This document shows positions 46,292 through 57,850 of a stretch of 64,000 bases of DNA, piece by piece (the first letter of the stretch is position 1; each line of letters opens with the position of its first letter). A program made the position numbers and the translations under genes. The notes beneath the pieces are model-generated. The model made no database searches. It saw only the letters and a program-made list of their open reading frames with translations, and was not told the DNA's origin. The DNA comes from Chamaea fasciata (Eukaryota; Chordata; Aves; Passeriformes; Sylviidae). The stretch is taken from contig JARCOQ010000002.1 in the NCBI GenBank assembly GCA_029207755.1, positions 59,201,576-59,265,575 of the forward strand, in the 5' to 3' direction.

Positions 46292-47517
46292 TCACACATG
46301 GGTACCCACCAGCTGGAATCTAATCCTTAATTGTAATCTCATCAGTCCTTGTCAGATTTAGATCTATTCTCATCCTGTTGTTTCTTCTATCCCTTTTCAC
46401 ACTCTGACAGTCCACACTGGTTTCCTTTTCAGCTATTTTCTTGTCAGATTCACCTAAATTCAGATTCTCCAATCCAAACCAATTCAAGAAAGGCCAATGA
46501 ACCTCATTATGAGAATTTTCTTGGTAAGATTTAACTTTTAGTACAGTGTTGGTCTCTACCTTCTACCTTTCTATCTCAGCAGTAAGAGCTGTAACACAGG
46601 GATCTCTATTAACTCCAGTCCTAAATCAGTCACGCTGTCCTAAATTTACATCAGTCTTAAATACATACTAATATGAGTAATGAAAAATTCACTCAGCAGA
46701 AGGCTTTGAAGAAATTTAAAACTCTGTTCACATTTTTCAGAAAACTAAGAATGATAATTTATAGACACAAATTATCACATATCTGTAATAGGGAGTTACT
46801 GTAGAAGGATGCATTTTTTCAGATGACAATAATTGCCTCACCCAAATACCACTTCATATCAACACATAACATAAGAGATGATGCACAAGGTGCAGCAATC
46901 CCACTGACAACATCTTCTGTGAAGAACTTCCAGTGACCTTTCCACGCGTAATTTGAGGAAACCCAGGAAACTAGCAAAAGCAGAACTGATTCTAATAGAA
47001 GAAACTCTCTCCTTAGTTTACAAATGAAATTAGTTTTATCTCTTCCCAACTGAATATGTTTCTCTGCTAAGTTTGATCAACCCTTTTATCTCAACAGAGA
47101 TTGATTACCAATTAAATATTGCATAAGCTGATAAAATGATACCTGAAGTTTATCCAGATGGCTTTATTAGAAACAATAATCTTCAATATAAACATTACTT
47201 GGAAAGAGAATATTGTTCAAATACTTCAGAAGTTACAGGAAGTTTTAATGGTATCTTGACAAAGCAGGAAATCTCAATAGATAGTACTGTAACTTAAGGT
47301 GACCTTGTAAATAGCTGATAGAAAACATTTTATTAAACTGTTGTTTCCTGACATTCCACTTTTTCCACCATTTGCTGTCAGGTTACATCCAGCAAAATGA
47401 AACTATATGAACAGTCATCCTTCAAATACCAAGTTCCATTGCTTTTCCTGCCTCCCAGGGTATGAAATAGCTACCCACCACCTGCTGTTCACAGGCTGGT
47501 TTGTCAGGTTGCAAGTC
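46292..47517. other. Unique sequence, nothing recognised
   Basis: AT-rich, no supported gene or transposon. Confidence 0.45.
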
Positions 47518-47543
47518 AGAATTGATACACAGAATTGATACAC
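47518..47543. repeat. 13-bp perfect tandem duplication
   Basis: AGAATTGATACAC occurs twice in a row (47518-47530 and 47531-47543). Confidence 0.95.
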
Positions 47544-48636
47544 ATTTTTTTAGTGCCCCAAACTATATTATATCTCTATAGTGCTTAGGATAGTTCCTGT
47601 TGCCCTGTGCTGATCTGCAAACATCCACAGAACTAAATTAAAACAAAAATAATTTTAGATCAGTCTATCTGTATTTGAATTTTGCCATATGTCATACAAA
47701 GAATTTGAATAAAAATTGTATATTTGGGGCAAGTAATAGAACAGCCAAGGGCAAATTCATTAAGCACCTGCAGTTAAAATTATTTTGGGTTCATTGATTC
47801 AATGTTTTTTCATGAAATAATTGTATGTGGCTGTTCAGACTTACAAACACTTCTGTTTTCAAAAATTATGAGAGAGAGAAAGGACAAGAAATTATTCAAG
47901 GAACTTTCTCTTAGCTGACATCCTCCAGGTGCACCCCATATATACACATATTCCCGTGTGTTTCCCTTCTTTTTTAAATTATTTATAATCATTTGAAAAA
48001 GCAATAGTATTCATTTACTTAATTTTTTTTGAACACACAAGCTGGAATTAGGTAAAAATAAGATTCAACCCATATGAGCAATGGGAAAGCTTTCAAGCTG
48101 TGTTTTTCTCATCACTTTTCACTTGAGGGAAGGAACAAAAACAATTGACATCAGTCTAGCTATCATAAAATGTAATCAAAATTCTTTAAGCTCAGAATAA
48201 AATGTTCTAAATAAATTAGCAAGGTAAGTTTACTCTATTTTTATGAAATATCATGCCTGAAACTGGTCATATTCCCAAAAGAATGAATATAAATAGGTTT
48301 TTTTCTTGCAGATAAAATACTGGTGAAGATTTAGAGGCAAATTAACCATCAGACATACTCTTATTTTTAAGATACTGAACAAAACCTTTTAAGTTCCACA
48401 AAGAAGGATTTAGCTAAAAATCAGACATATTTACAGAAACCGCAACATTTTAAAAAAACCCTAAATTCTATTTCTATTTTAAGAAAACCCTAATGTTGAC
48501 ATGGATGGGATTGTAAGCAAAAATATTTTTAATGACACATTTACTCCACTAGCAGTCACCAGTCCAGCAGCACGGGGCACCCCTAGAAGCTGGCACTCAC
48601 GCTGTTTGTGCCCTTCATGTTATTTGTGCTGGCTTG
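47544..48636. other. Unique sequence, nothing recognised
   Basis: AT-rich sequence with no supported feature. Confidence 0.45.
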
Positions 48637-48658
48637 TTTTTGTTTTGTTTTGTTTTTA
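48637..48658. repeat. (TTTTG)n short microsatellite
   Basis: TTTTTGTTTTGTTTTG-type units. Confidence 0.9.
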
Positions 48659-48840
48659 TGATTAAAAGTCTTCCTTTATTGACATGAATTTCCAAAAAGC
48701 CTTGTAAATATTGATTTCCTCAAGAGAGCAGAGAAATCTGATGTATCACTCATACCTGCAAATGTACACCAAAGATACTAACTACTCTGGTCAGGAAAAC
48801 AGTAGGAAAGCTCGATGGCATACCTTCATCCCTTCCATTG

Positions 48841-48918
48841 AAAGAAACACAACACAAACACCACCACCAGAAACTCCAAAACCAACCAACAAACAAAACC
48901 ACAACAAAGAAAACAAAA
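48841..48918. repeat. A/C-rich low-complexity tract
   Basis: CACCACCACC, CCAACCAACAAACAAAACC and similar units, almost without T. It explains the Thr/Pro/Asn/Lys-rich frame on the plus strand (48711-49031) and the Trp/Val/Phe-rich frames on the minus strand, which are not genes. Confidence 0.9.
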
Positions 48919-49656
48919 TGAAAATAATGGCTGTCCTCTGTTGGCAGCAACGCATATCAGCAAGCCCAAAGCATAATGGAAACACAAGACTCTATCCTCT
49001 TGACTGTCAACTTTTTTCAAAAGCAGTTTAGAAGTTTAATTCATGTGATTTAAAAGCTGCACAAAGCAAGCAGAAAAGAGACAACTGTCTATAGTTTGAT
49101 TAACAGCTAATGAAACAGAATTTAAATGAAGAACCATTTAAATTAGATAGTTAGATGTTTCTTTTATTCAAAATAAACCAACCCCTTAGCTGGTTACAGA
49201 GCAGAAGTGATTGCAGCTAGATAGAAACTTCACGTGGTGTCCTTGTGTACTCTGTGTAGTCACTGTTTATAAGATTCTTCAATATTCCAAAGATAGTTTC
49301 TCATTTATAGAAGGATATACCTCAAAAGCAATATTGAAATTGGCAGCACACCTATGAGATCTATGGGAATGAGTTTTGCCCTATACAGTTTAAATAACAA
49401 ATTTTTTATTAGTTCATATTTCTGATGTGAGAAATGAATTCACATACAACACAGTAAACGGGTATAATTTTCACTAAACAATTTTTTGTGACCTTAGTGG
49501 GCAATATTTATTTCTTTTCCATACTCTTATTGTTTTTTAGTTTTCTATCACTGTTGGGATTCCAAATTGTGCTCCTGTTGGCATATGGCACACATCCAAA
49601 TAATTAATAAATATATTTAAAATTTATTTTCATTGAATTGACTTACCTATTGATCT
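48919..49656. other. Unique sequence, nothing recognised
   Basis: AT-rich, no supported feature. Confidence 0.45.
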
Positions 49657-49752
49657 AAAAACCCCAAACCAAACAAGAAACAAAAAGTGAACCACACCAA
49701 ACCCCCCCCCAAAAAAAAAAAATCAAAAACAAACAAAAAAACCCACACAAAA
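49657..49752. repeat. A/C-rich low-complexity tract with C9 and A12 runs
   Basis: Includes AAAACCCCAAA (49658-49668), AAACCAAAC units, a run of nine C (49702-49710) directly followed by an A12 run, and CAAACAAAA units; very few G or T. Confidence 0.92.
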
Positions 49753-50057
49753 TGTCAATGATGTAACAAGAGAAACTATTTTCTCAGGTTGAAACTAATT
49801 GAGAGCATTCCATATATAAAAATAAAATGCATTTCTGTGGATGTACTGATGCTCCACCATCTGCCCAACATCTCAGATTTACTCTTCCAAATAACTTCAT
49901 ATTTCACCCTGCAGTCCCTAAAGAAGCATTACTTTAAACCAGGCCACATGGAGAAATGCTCTTCAATAAAATCTGAAGGCCTTGCTTTTAGCTGCAAGGG
50001 CCTCAAATCTAAATTAATAATGTGCCTATACAGTAAGCTGCATTTATATTTATGGAA
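49753..50057. other. Unique sequence, nothing recognised
   Basis: A 90-codon frame (49789-50061) has no recognised domain. Confidence 0.4.
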
Positions 50058-50199
50058 ATAGGGAGGAGCAAATGCAAGGGAAAGAATGCTAGAAAGAAAA
50101 TAACCAAAGAAAAAAGAGGGAGAAAATAGACTGGAAAGGAAAGGAGAACTAGGAAAAGAGAAGAGAAGGCAAACAAACAAACAAAACCAAAGAAAAAGC
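50058..50199. repeat. Purine-rich (A/G) low-complexity stretch
   Basis: About 140 nt dominated by A and G (GGGAGAAAATAG, GGAAAGGAAAGGAG, AAAAGAGAAGAGAAGG), then (CAAA)n. It gives Phe/Leu/Ser-rich chance frames on the minus strand. Confidence 0.85.
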
Positions 50200-53100
50200 C
50201 AACACTAACTCCAGAATGATGGCAGTGAAAAACAGAGGGAGGAATTTGCAGAGAAAGCCAGAAGATGCTAGCAGTCATCTATCAGTCTGCCTTGATGAAA
50301 CAGGTATGGAAATTAACTCAGGAACCCTATGAATTACATTCAATCCATGCTCTGGGCTAAGCACTTGTCAGTTTTAGCTGCTATTGCAACCTATTACTTA
50401 CAGACTACATGGCTGGCAAGCTAATGGCTCTAGAGAGAGTCAAAGAATAGCAGCATAAACTGTACAGCGATGCTTGTCACAGTCTGAGCTTATCTTCCCA
50501 CTGTCCAGTGGGAAACCTGAAAAACCAAATTTTGCTTTCTCAGTGAGCACTTGGCCTCATATCACATTTTTTCACATAGGAGAAAAGTACATACCTGAAG
50601 AATCAATCAATGATCTGCCTGTCCAGAGAAAGCTTTCAGAAAGATTTTCTAGGCATTATGAAAAAGTGCTTTGACTAAGCTTTTCTTGAACTGTCTTGCT
50701 CCTCCCCACAGGATATTCCACTGTGAAGCAGAGCTCTCAAAACTGATAATGTTTTGGAATATGCTAATAAAAATGAAGGCAAATATGCTCTCCCTATAAA
50801 ATTTAGGCCTCTTATGTATATACAATATACTTCTTTGTTGTAGATCAGGATATCCTGCCTAACACTTGATTACTTAGGATTCAAAACCACCTCCAAGGAA
50901 AGGTACATTTTCTATCTACAAATGCATGCATTAATAGTGGTGCACTGAAATATTAAAAATACACTTTATTAGAAATGTACCCACACAACACACTGGAATC
51001 GCTTTTTTGTATTTTTTCAGCTGATAAACTTGTCTAAGAGTGAACTATTTTAATAACCAAGGACATTTAGAGTAAATGTCAGACACTGTGATCCTGTGAC
51101 TAACAGCTGCTCCTGTTGTTGGTGGAGAGAGAGGGAGAATGAGAAAGAAGTACAAGTACCAAAAAACAGAGAGAATGTCAAATTAGAACAAATGTTTGTC
51201 AAGTAAAAAGGGCAGTTTTTGTTTGATGAAAGAGACTTAATTAGAAAACTCACAGAAAGAATCTGTCCTGAAAGTACCAGATCCGTTTTCTTCAGATAAG
51301 CTAATGAACCACATTGAACTTTGCAAAGAATTGCTGAACCAATAATACAAGAGGAGAAAAGAAATCTAGAAAATATTCTGCAACATCCCCTGGAAATGAA
51401 CTAACTAATTATCAATGTGATACTCCATCCCAAGAAAGGAATGATATGACACATTGACTTACTATTTTTCCTTCAATTTGGGTGAGCAATGGACAAATAA
51501 ATGCTTACAGAAAGAAATTACTTTTGTACATTGTTTCTCTTTTACAGCAGACTATAAGTTCAAAATTTAAATCACTTGTATGTGCTAAGTCACCTACATG
51601 GTACATTATCTACCCAGTTTGCTATCTAATTCTGTCAAGGGTTTTTTTTTTCCCCTAACAGCAACCAAAACAAGAACCTATTAAGGAACATAATATTTGG
51701 CATTACACAAGGGCATCTTGACTGTATTAAAGAACACAGAAAAACAAAATTCTTTTAAAAATTACAAAACAATAAAATAATGAAAAAAATTATTGTGTTG
51801 AAACTCAACGTAACTCTAAAACTGTCTTTAAAAAGAAGATTTTATTCTAAAAGGCTTTAGAGAGTTTTATGCCTCATTGGTATTTTTTAAGTGCTTTTCT
51901 CCTCATTCTTACCCTTTCACATGATACCCATATTTGACACAATACTGCAGGCCTGGAATTCAAGTCTACACAATGTATAGAATTGAATCATAAAGCATCT
52001 ATACGTCTATGCCAATTAGGCAAAAATACTTTTATCATCATAGGACAGACAAATAAAAAGAAGATGCATTAAAAACAAACAGGCAAGTAAAAAAAATATC
52101 AGCATAAGTTAGGATTTAAAGATCCACAGAAAATTCACATCATATGGATTTTCAAAACAGAAAAGACAAGTTTTTAAGAGGTACTCTTCCACATTTTCTT
52201 TCAGTTTATCTTTGCTTTAAGGTTTTGGAACTGAGCCTTTGTGCATGGGCCTCTCAAAAGGCTCATTGAAATCTATAGAGATTTTCTATTTGTATATAGA
52301 ATGTCATTTTCAAAGGACAGAAAAACACAAATAAAGCTAGTACTTTAAAAGTTTTGGTATACATAAAAATCAAATACATAGAAGAAGATGTTTTATATAA
52401 CTAAAAAAAAATGTTATATTTATTTATTGGAGAGCCTCCTACTCTGGGAGAGTAAGGAGGAGTATAGCTTGAGTTCATACTCCCCCTTTTTTGTAACAAA
52501 CCATGTAACATTTTATAAAAAAGATTATTCTAATGAATGTCGTTTCAAATATTAAAAAACTAATAAATTATTTGAGTCTGCAAAAATGCACTTATTTTAA
52601 GTACAAGTTTATTTTTATGAAGATTCAGAAGATTGTTAGTGTTTGCAATAGTACTTAAGAACAAAGTAATAGTAAACTTCTCATATTCCCCATCAGTGCC
52701 CTTTTACCTCTGTCTTCTGCAGCATATGTGTATGTGTAATGCATCAAAGACAGTGATTTAACTTGGGTTAGGGAATTGATATACATCCTTTAGATATTCA
52801 GTCCTACAGAATATACTACAGTATGTGCTGCTAGCAGTAATAGTAATTTTTTTTTTAAAGGGTTGAAAGAGATTCCTGATCCCTGAGGATGATGAAATTC
52901 AAATACATTACATGGAAAATCCATGGTTCATATGGATATGGAGAGAAATGGTTGAACCATGGTAACATTGTACAAACTACTCCCACAATGTCACAAAGTC
53001 TCAACAACAATATTTCAGATTGATGGGTGTCAAGGCAGCAGAAATAGGAAGTAATAACAGTGTTAAAATCTAAAATACTTTCTTCTGCATGAAGAAGGGT

Positions 53101-54536
53101 TTTTTTTTTCTTTTTTTTCTGTTAAGAATGATGCTGCTGTGTCATTGTTCACAATTCAAAATGTTAGCAAAGATGATAGAATGCTGTTGCTAGGTCAACT
53201 CTACTTGAACTGATTTTGCCTGCAAATGGAAAGCTACAGGCAAGTAATGTCTTCTGAATGCCAGCTTTCTGAGATTTGGGCCTCTCTGTGGGAATACAAA
53301 TGGGTACACTTCTAAAACATATATTGGCTATTTTTTTTCTCCATTAGCATTGTTTAATGTTATTAATTACTGCTCTATCAAGACCAGGAATCATACAAAT
53401 ACATAACATATTTCAGCATAAATATTTCTCAGAGTTTCTTGATCTTCACTACATACATGGTGTACAAACACTGGTAAAGGAAAGAAAGCAGTTTGTGTAG
53501 GTTACATTGGTTCAAGACTGTGGGTTTTTAAGTCACTACTCATTTAAGTCGTGTCTTCCAGTAAAGAAACATGAGAACACTTGATAGTCTACTGTGTTTA
53601 TTTAGAGACTGCTTAACCTGCTGGCTGCAGAGAATAGCAGTATCCCAAGTATACGCAGCTTTTCTGCTGTGACGGTAGAGAAAAGATTATTTATTTCTGC
53701 TCTCGTGATGAAGCAGGTACTTCCAATGCTGTTATCTCTTTTCCATATGCAGATGCCTCAGAAAACCATTGCTGACCTACCAGGCTACAAAAGGAGGCTC
53801 GTCTCTAATGCAGTATTGCACTGCAGAAATAACAACATCCCAAACTCACAGAAAATTCCAGTGGTTTTCCTTTCTTCAGGAAACTAAGAAATCCTTAAGC
53901 TTTCAAACCTTTTTAATTTTTTGGTAAATAACAGTCTTTGTCTGGATGAAGTGATAATCTGATTAAATGTTATCTGTAGTGTCCTGTGTGTAAGTCAAGA
54001 CCATTTCTACATTCTTGTATGAATGATATCAGAAATTAAACACTACCCAGAGAGATAGTGTTTGGAGGATGTGTTATCTGCAGGCTGACTGCAGCCTCTG
54101 ATAATGGGTCTGGTGGGGTCATTGCCATATTTGGTAACTTAACTGAAGAGCTCCTGCATAAACCCTGATTCAGACCAGTACTGTGTATTGTTCATATGCA
54201 GGTTAATACTGTTTTAGATTCCACCTGAACAGAAAAGCTCAAAACGTTGAAATTATCGGGAACCTTAATTATTCCATTGGCAGAGAACCCATGCATTGCA
54301 GTGTTAACTACTTTACATTTTTCCTGTATTTCTTTGTAGTATCAATGTTTGCATGGAACTGTGTTGAGGTCTGCACTAAAAAGTTGAAATTTACTATGTC
54401 ATGCTCTACTACTAAATACAGGTGCATATTTTACTTTTTCCTAAGTTAAAAAAAAAAAAATCCATATGGTAGCTCCATGGGGTATTTTTGTGGTTCAGCA
54501 AGCCTTTTCAGATCTTGTTTCTGCCTTAATCATCTT
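50200..54536. other. ~4.3 kb unique AT-rich sequence, no supported gene
   Basis: No transposon recognised. A 72-codon frame (53669-53887) has a pyrimidine-containing TTTCCATATGCAG preceding an ATG at 53751 that resembles a splice acceptor, but there is no recognised protein and no convincing donor, so it is not called. Confidence 0.45.
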
Positions 54537-54570
54537 GGGTGTGTCCTACCTTTGGGTGTGTCCTACCTTT
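54537..54570. repeat. 17-bp perfect tandem duplication
   Basis: GGGTGTGTCCTACCTTT occurs at 54537-54553 and 54554-54570 with no mismatch, indicating a recent slippage or duplication event. Confidence 0.95.
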
Positions 54571-57359
54571 GCATTTGAGTGAGACAGGTCTAATGTACAT
54601 TGCAACTTCCCTTGCAGCCGAGTTTCAGTGAAGGGAGAAGCTGGCTGGACAGACTTGAAGGAAGTTCCACTATATCCACATTATTTCTGTATCTGGCTGA
54701 CTGAGGCACCACGTGTGCAGAGCTAACCATTGCTTTAGAGTCTATATACAGGTTGTGCATGCCAGCTTCAACAATAGATAAATGATATCACTATATTTAT
54801 TGTCAAAAACAGTGAATCAAGTGTAAATTGTTCAGTGATATTGACTCTGAAAACAACATAAGGGTGACTTGGATCAAAACAGGAATCACAGCTGTAGAAT
54901 TAGTTCAAAAGTAGCTTTTAATGTATATTTACCCTCTTAGAGCTAAAGTTTTGACACATTTTCAGTGTCAGAAAAGATGGTAATCTTGTTATTTATATCT
55001 AATACATAAGCTATTATTTTCTTGAAGTATGTGGAAATTGTATTTTGTTTCCTAAATGCACAAGTATTTATAATTAAGTCAGATAAATTATTAGACTTAT
55101 GACTTGATCAGCAATTTTTATTTCACATACTTCTCACTATTGTAAGTTTCTTTCATTTGCCTTGTACTGAAAATATTTCTGATGACCACCAAGCTACCTC
55201 TGGTCAGTCACAACTAGTTTAAGGAATATTTTATCTTTCCTATTATTTACAATCCTACTTGGCTCGACTTACTTAAAACAATATGTCACCTTCTTTTCTT
55301 TTTTCATGCATGGTCGCAGCTTACACTGAACTTGAAATAGTTCTTTATGCCTCTGTGAAATATATCTATAATTTCCTTTTACTTTTGTAAAATGGAAGTC
55401 AAGCTGGAAGAATATAATGTGTGATAAATTGGTATATTTTTCATTACTAAAGAATGTGAACTATTTTCTCTACTGTATATTTAGCTGCTTTTAGCTTTGA
55501 ACTTTTGCACTTCAATCAAAGTGCAATTTTGAACAAAACTGGTTTTTGAACTTTTATGGGAGGCTCAGCTAGATTTCTTTTTTCATTGTAACTAACTTGC
55601 AAGAGAAAAGTTACCAGCAGAGAAGACCTCATTATTAGACATGGATCAAAATATATATCAAAAATAACCAAAGGTACACATATATGTATATATGTAGCCA
55701 GGAAGTGATTATGCCATTGTGTCACAAAAGCAATGATTGCAAAGTAATGCTTAGAGACTTGCTGCCTTTGTATTGTATTCCTTCCCCTTAAACTTTTGCT
55801 CTTCCTGCTGCCACCACTGAGATAACAGTAGGAGCACCAGCAGAGACAAAACAGTGACTGGCTGCTGTTGTCATTGCCTGAGTCCAGGGCATCTGGCCAT
55901 TACAGAAAAAAAATGTCAGTAACTGTTCTAAATATAAATTTTAAAAGTATCTGGAAAAAAACATATTCATTCACTTATTTCTTGATTTGATGAAGTTAAT
56001 GCATTTGACTAATCCTGAAATAATATTGGACTCGTACTATGCTCCACAGTTCATTTATATACTACAAATAGCTGCTATTTGTCATGTTATTGTGATGCCA
56101 CCTTTTATCTTTTCCACTTATTGTCCTTTTTTCTTGCTTTGATCATATTTCCCATGTTCAATAGGATAACATTTGGAAACGTATGGGTATTCTAATTACT
56201 GCATACTAAAATTTTTATGTATGGCACACTAGTTGTCTTTCTCCATAAATTATCAGCACAAACTTCCTAAGTTAACCTTACAGTATTAGGCAGTTTAGGG
56301 GAAAAGATCTGTTTGTTGTCATTTTCCTGATTTTAGAGAGGTTATTTTTCCTTTCTCCCTACCACAATGACATCACAGCAAAATGACCTATTTATTGTCT
56401 ATTGTCCAGCTCCCAGGAGACAGAATAGGCAGAGAGTTGAACATGCATGTCCAGCTTATGGATTTTTTCCACCTTGTTTCCTGTGGAACAGCAAAAGAAT
56501 TCCTGCAGCTGGGATCTGCATCTACCCCATTGTTCACCACTTTTCATACAAACTGGAATTGAGATGGGTTTCCTCCAGAGACAAATTCACAAGACTTCAG
56601 TAAATGAAATAAGACATTGAAACTGAATTCTAAGGAACTAAATATTATCCATTGCTCCAAACAGTGGTGAGGGGAAGGGACAACAAATTCAACCGTGAAT
56701 TTCTCCAAGTTTGTCTGACAAACTTCTTACCCTTCTTATAGCAGGTCTTACTTATGGCATAGATAAAATTTAAGGAAGAAGTTAAAATAAACCTACCAAT
56801 TTAAAAAAGAAAAATTAAAAGCCCCAGACAGTCATTTCAAAGCAGATAATAGAATGAAATAGTACTTTTCTCTTTGCCAGACAAAGTCTATGACATTCTT
56901 CTTCTTTGAGTGAAGAAAACAACAAAAACAAAATAAAATTAATCACTTCCTGCCCTCTGAAGTTTTGGGGAAAACAAGCTTTCAATGGAAATAAAAAGCA
57001 ATTGCCAACAAAATGCATACAGATAACAATATCTCTCTTATTTATTTTGAAGCATTACAGATGCATTCTGAAGACAAGTCATCAGTCAACAGTGACAGTC
57101 AACAGGAAAATATATAAGAATAAATTTGGCTCTAATTTTTCTTGACTAAGTATAGACATCTATCATAACTAATGCACTTCTAATAGCACAGCATTTTTTC
57201 CATTAGGTAATCTCATCTATTTTGTTCTATGTCTTAAACCTAATTAGAAAGCAACAGTCCTAGCAGTTATAAGAGGAAAGGCAATATTTCTTTTGACCAA
57301 TGTAGGTTATATTTACTGCAATTAAAGTTATGGCAAAGTTTATGCAAGAACAGAGAGAT
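54571..57359. other. ~2.8 kb unique sequence, nothing recognised
   Basis: AT-rich with no supported gene, RNA or transposon. Confidence 0.45.
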
Positions 57360-57850
57360 CATATCTTTGCTAAATAGGCTGTGAAGTCCTCCTACTTTTG
57401 GTGCTTAATTATTGGTGTCATGCTTGTAATAGCGGCATCTGTGCACACTCAACACTCTAATGGGCAGCTCCTACAGGACTAATGAATTTTAATTGATGGT
57501 GTTTAGCGTGGCTTTTGGTTTGTGGCTCTTGTAGAGGAAGCTATGCCCTTCTGCTCTTCTGTCCCCAAGTGGGCTGCATCTCTGTTGGAGAGCTCATAGG
57601 TACAGATGGTCAACAAAAGGTGAAGAATGCCAGAACTCTCTGGGCATCAGTCGTTTTTCAATGAAGATAAAGCTTGAATTGCTAATCAGATTCCTTTTTT
57701 CCACCCAAGCTGTTTACGCTGTGGGCTTAATGTTAATCTCTTTTTAGTTAGATGACACATTCCTTTTTAATTCAAAAAATGCTTCCGAGTTTGGCAAATC
57801 AGAAGGCGACCTCCTTCCCAGCCTTCCCATAGGTAACTTTAAATGTAGGG
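57360..57850. other. Candidate conserved non-coding element
   Basis: This is an inference from texture only. About 490 bp has balanced, non-repetitive composition and several homeodomain-type TAAT cores: CTTAATTATTGG near 57404, TTTTAATTGATGG near 57487 and TTAATGTTAATC near 57727. There is no simple-repeat content beyond short T runs and no long open frame. Such blocks in avian gene deserts are often enhancers, but I cannot align it here. Confidence 0.3.

Noticed and set aside
49657..49752. Interstitial telomere-like sequence
   Set aside because: The A/C tract has AAAACCCC-like words but no TTAGGG/CCCTAA array, which is the vertebrate telomere repeat.
53669..53887. Possible exon with a TTTCCATATGCAG acceptor-like site before ATG
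   Set aside because: No recognised protein, no convincing donor, and the polypyrimidine tract is weak. One acceptor-like match is expected by chance in this much sequence.
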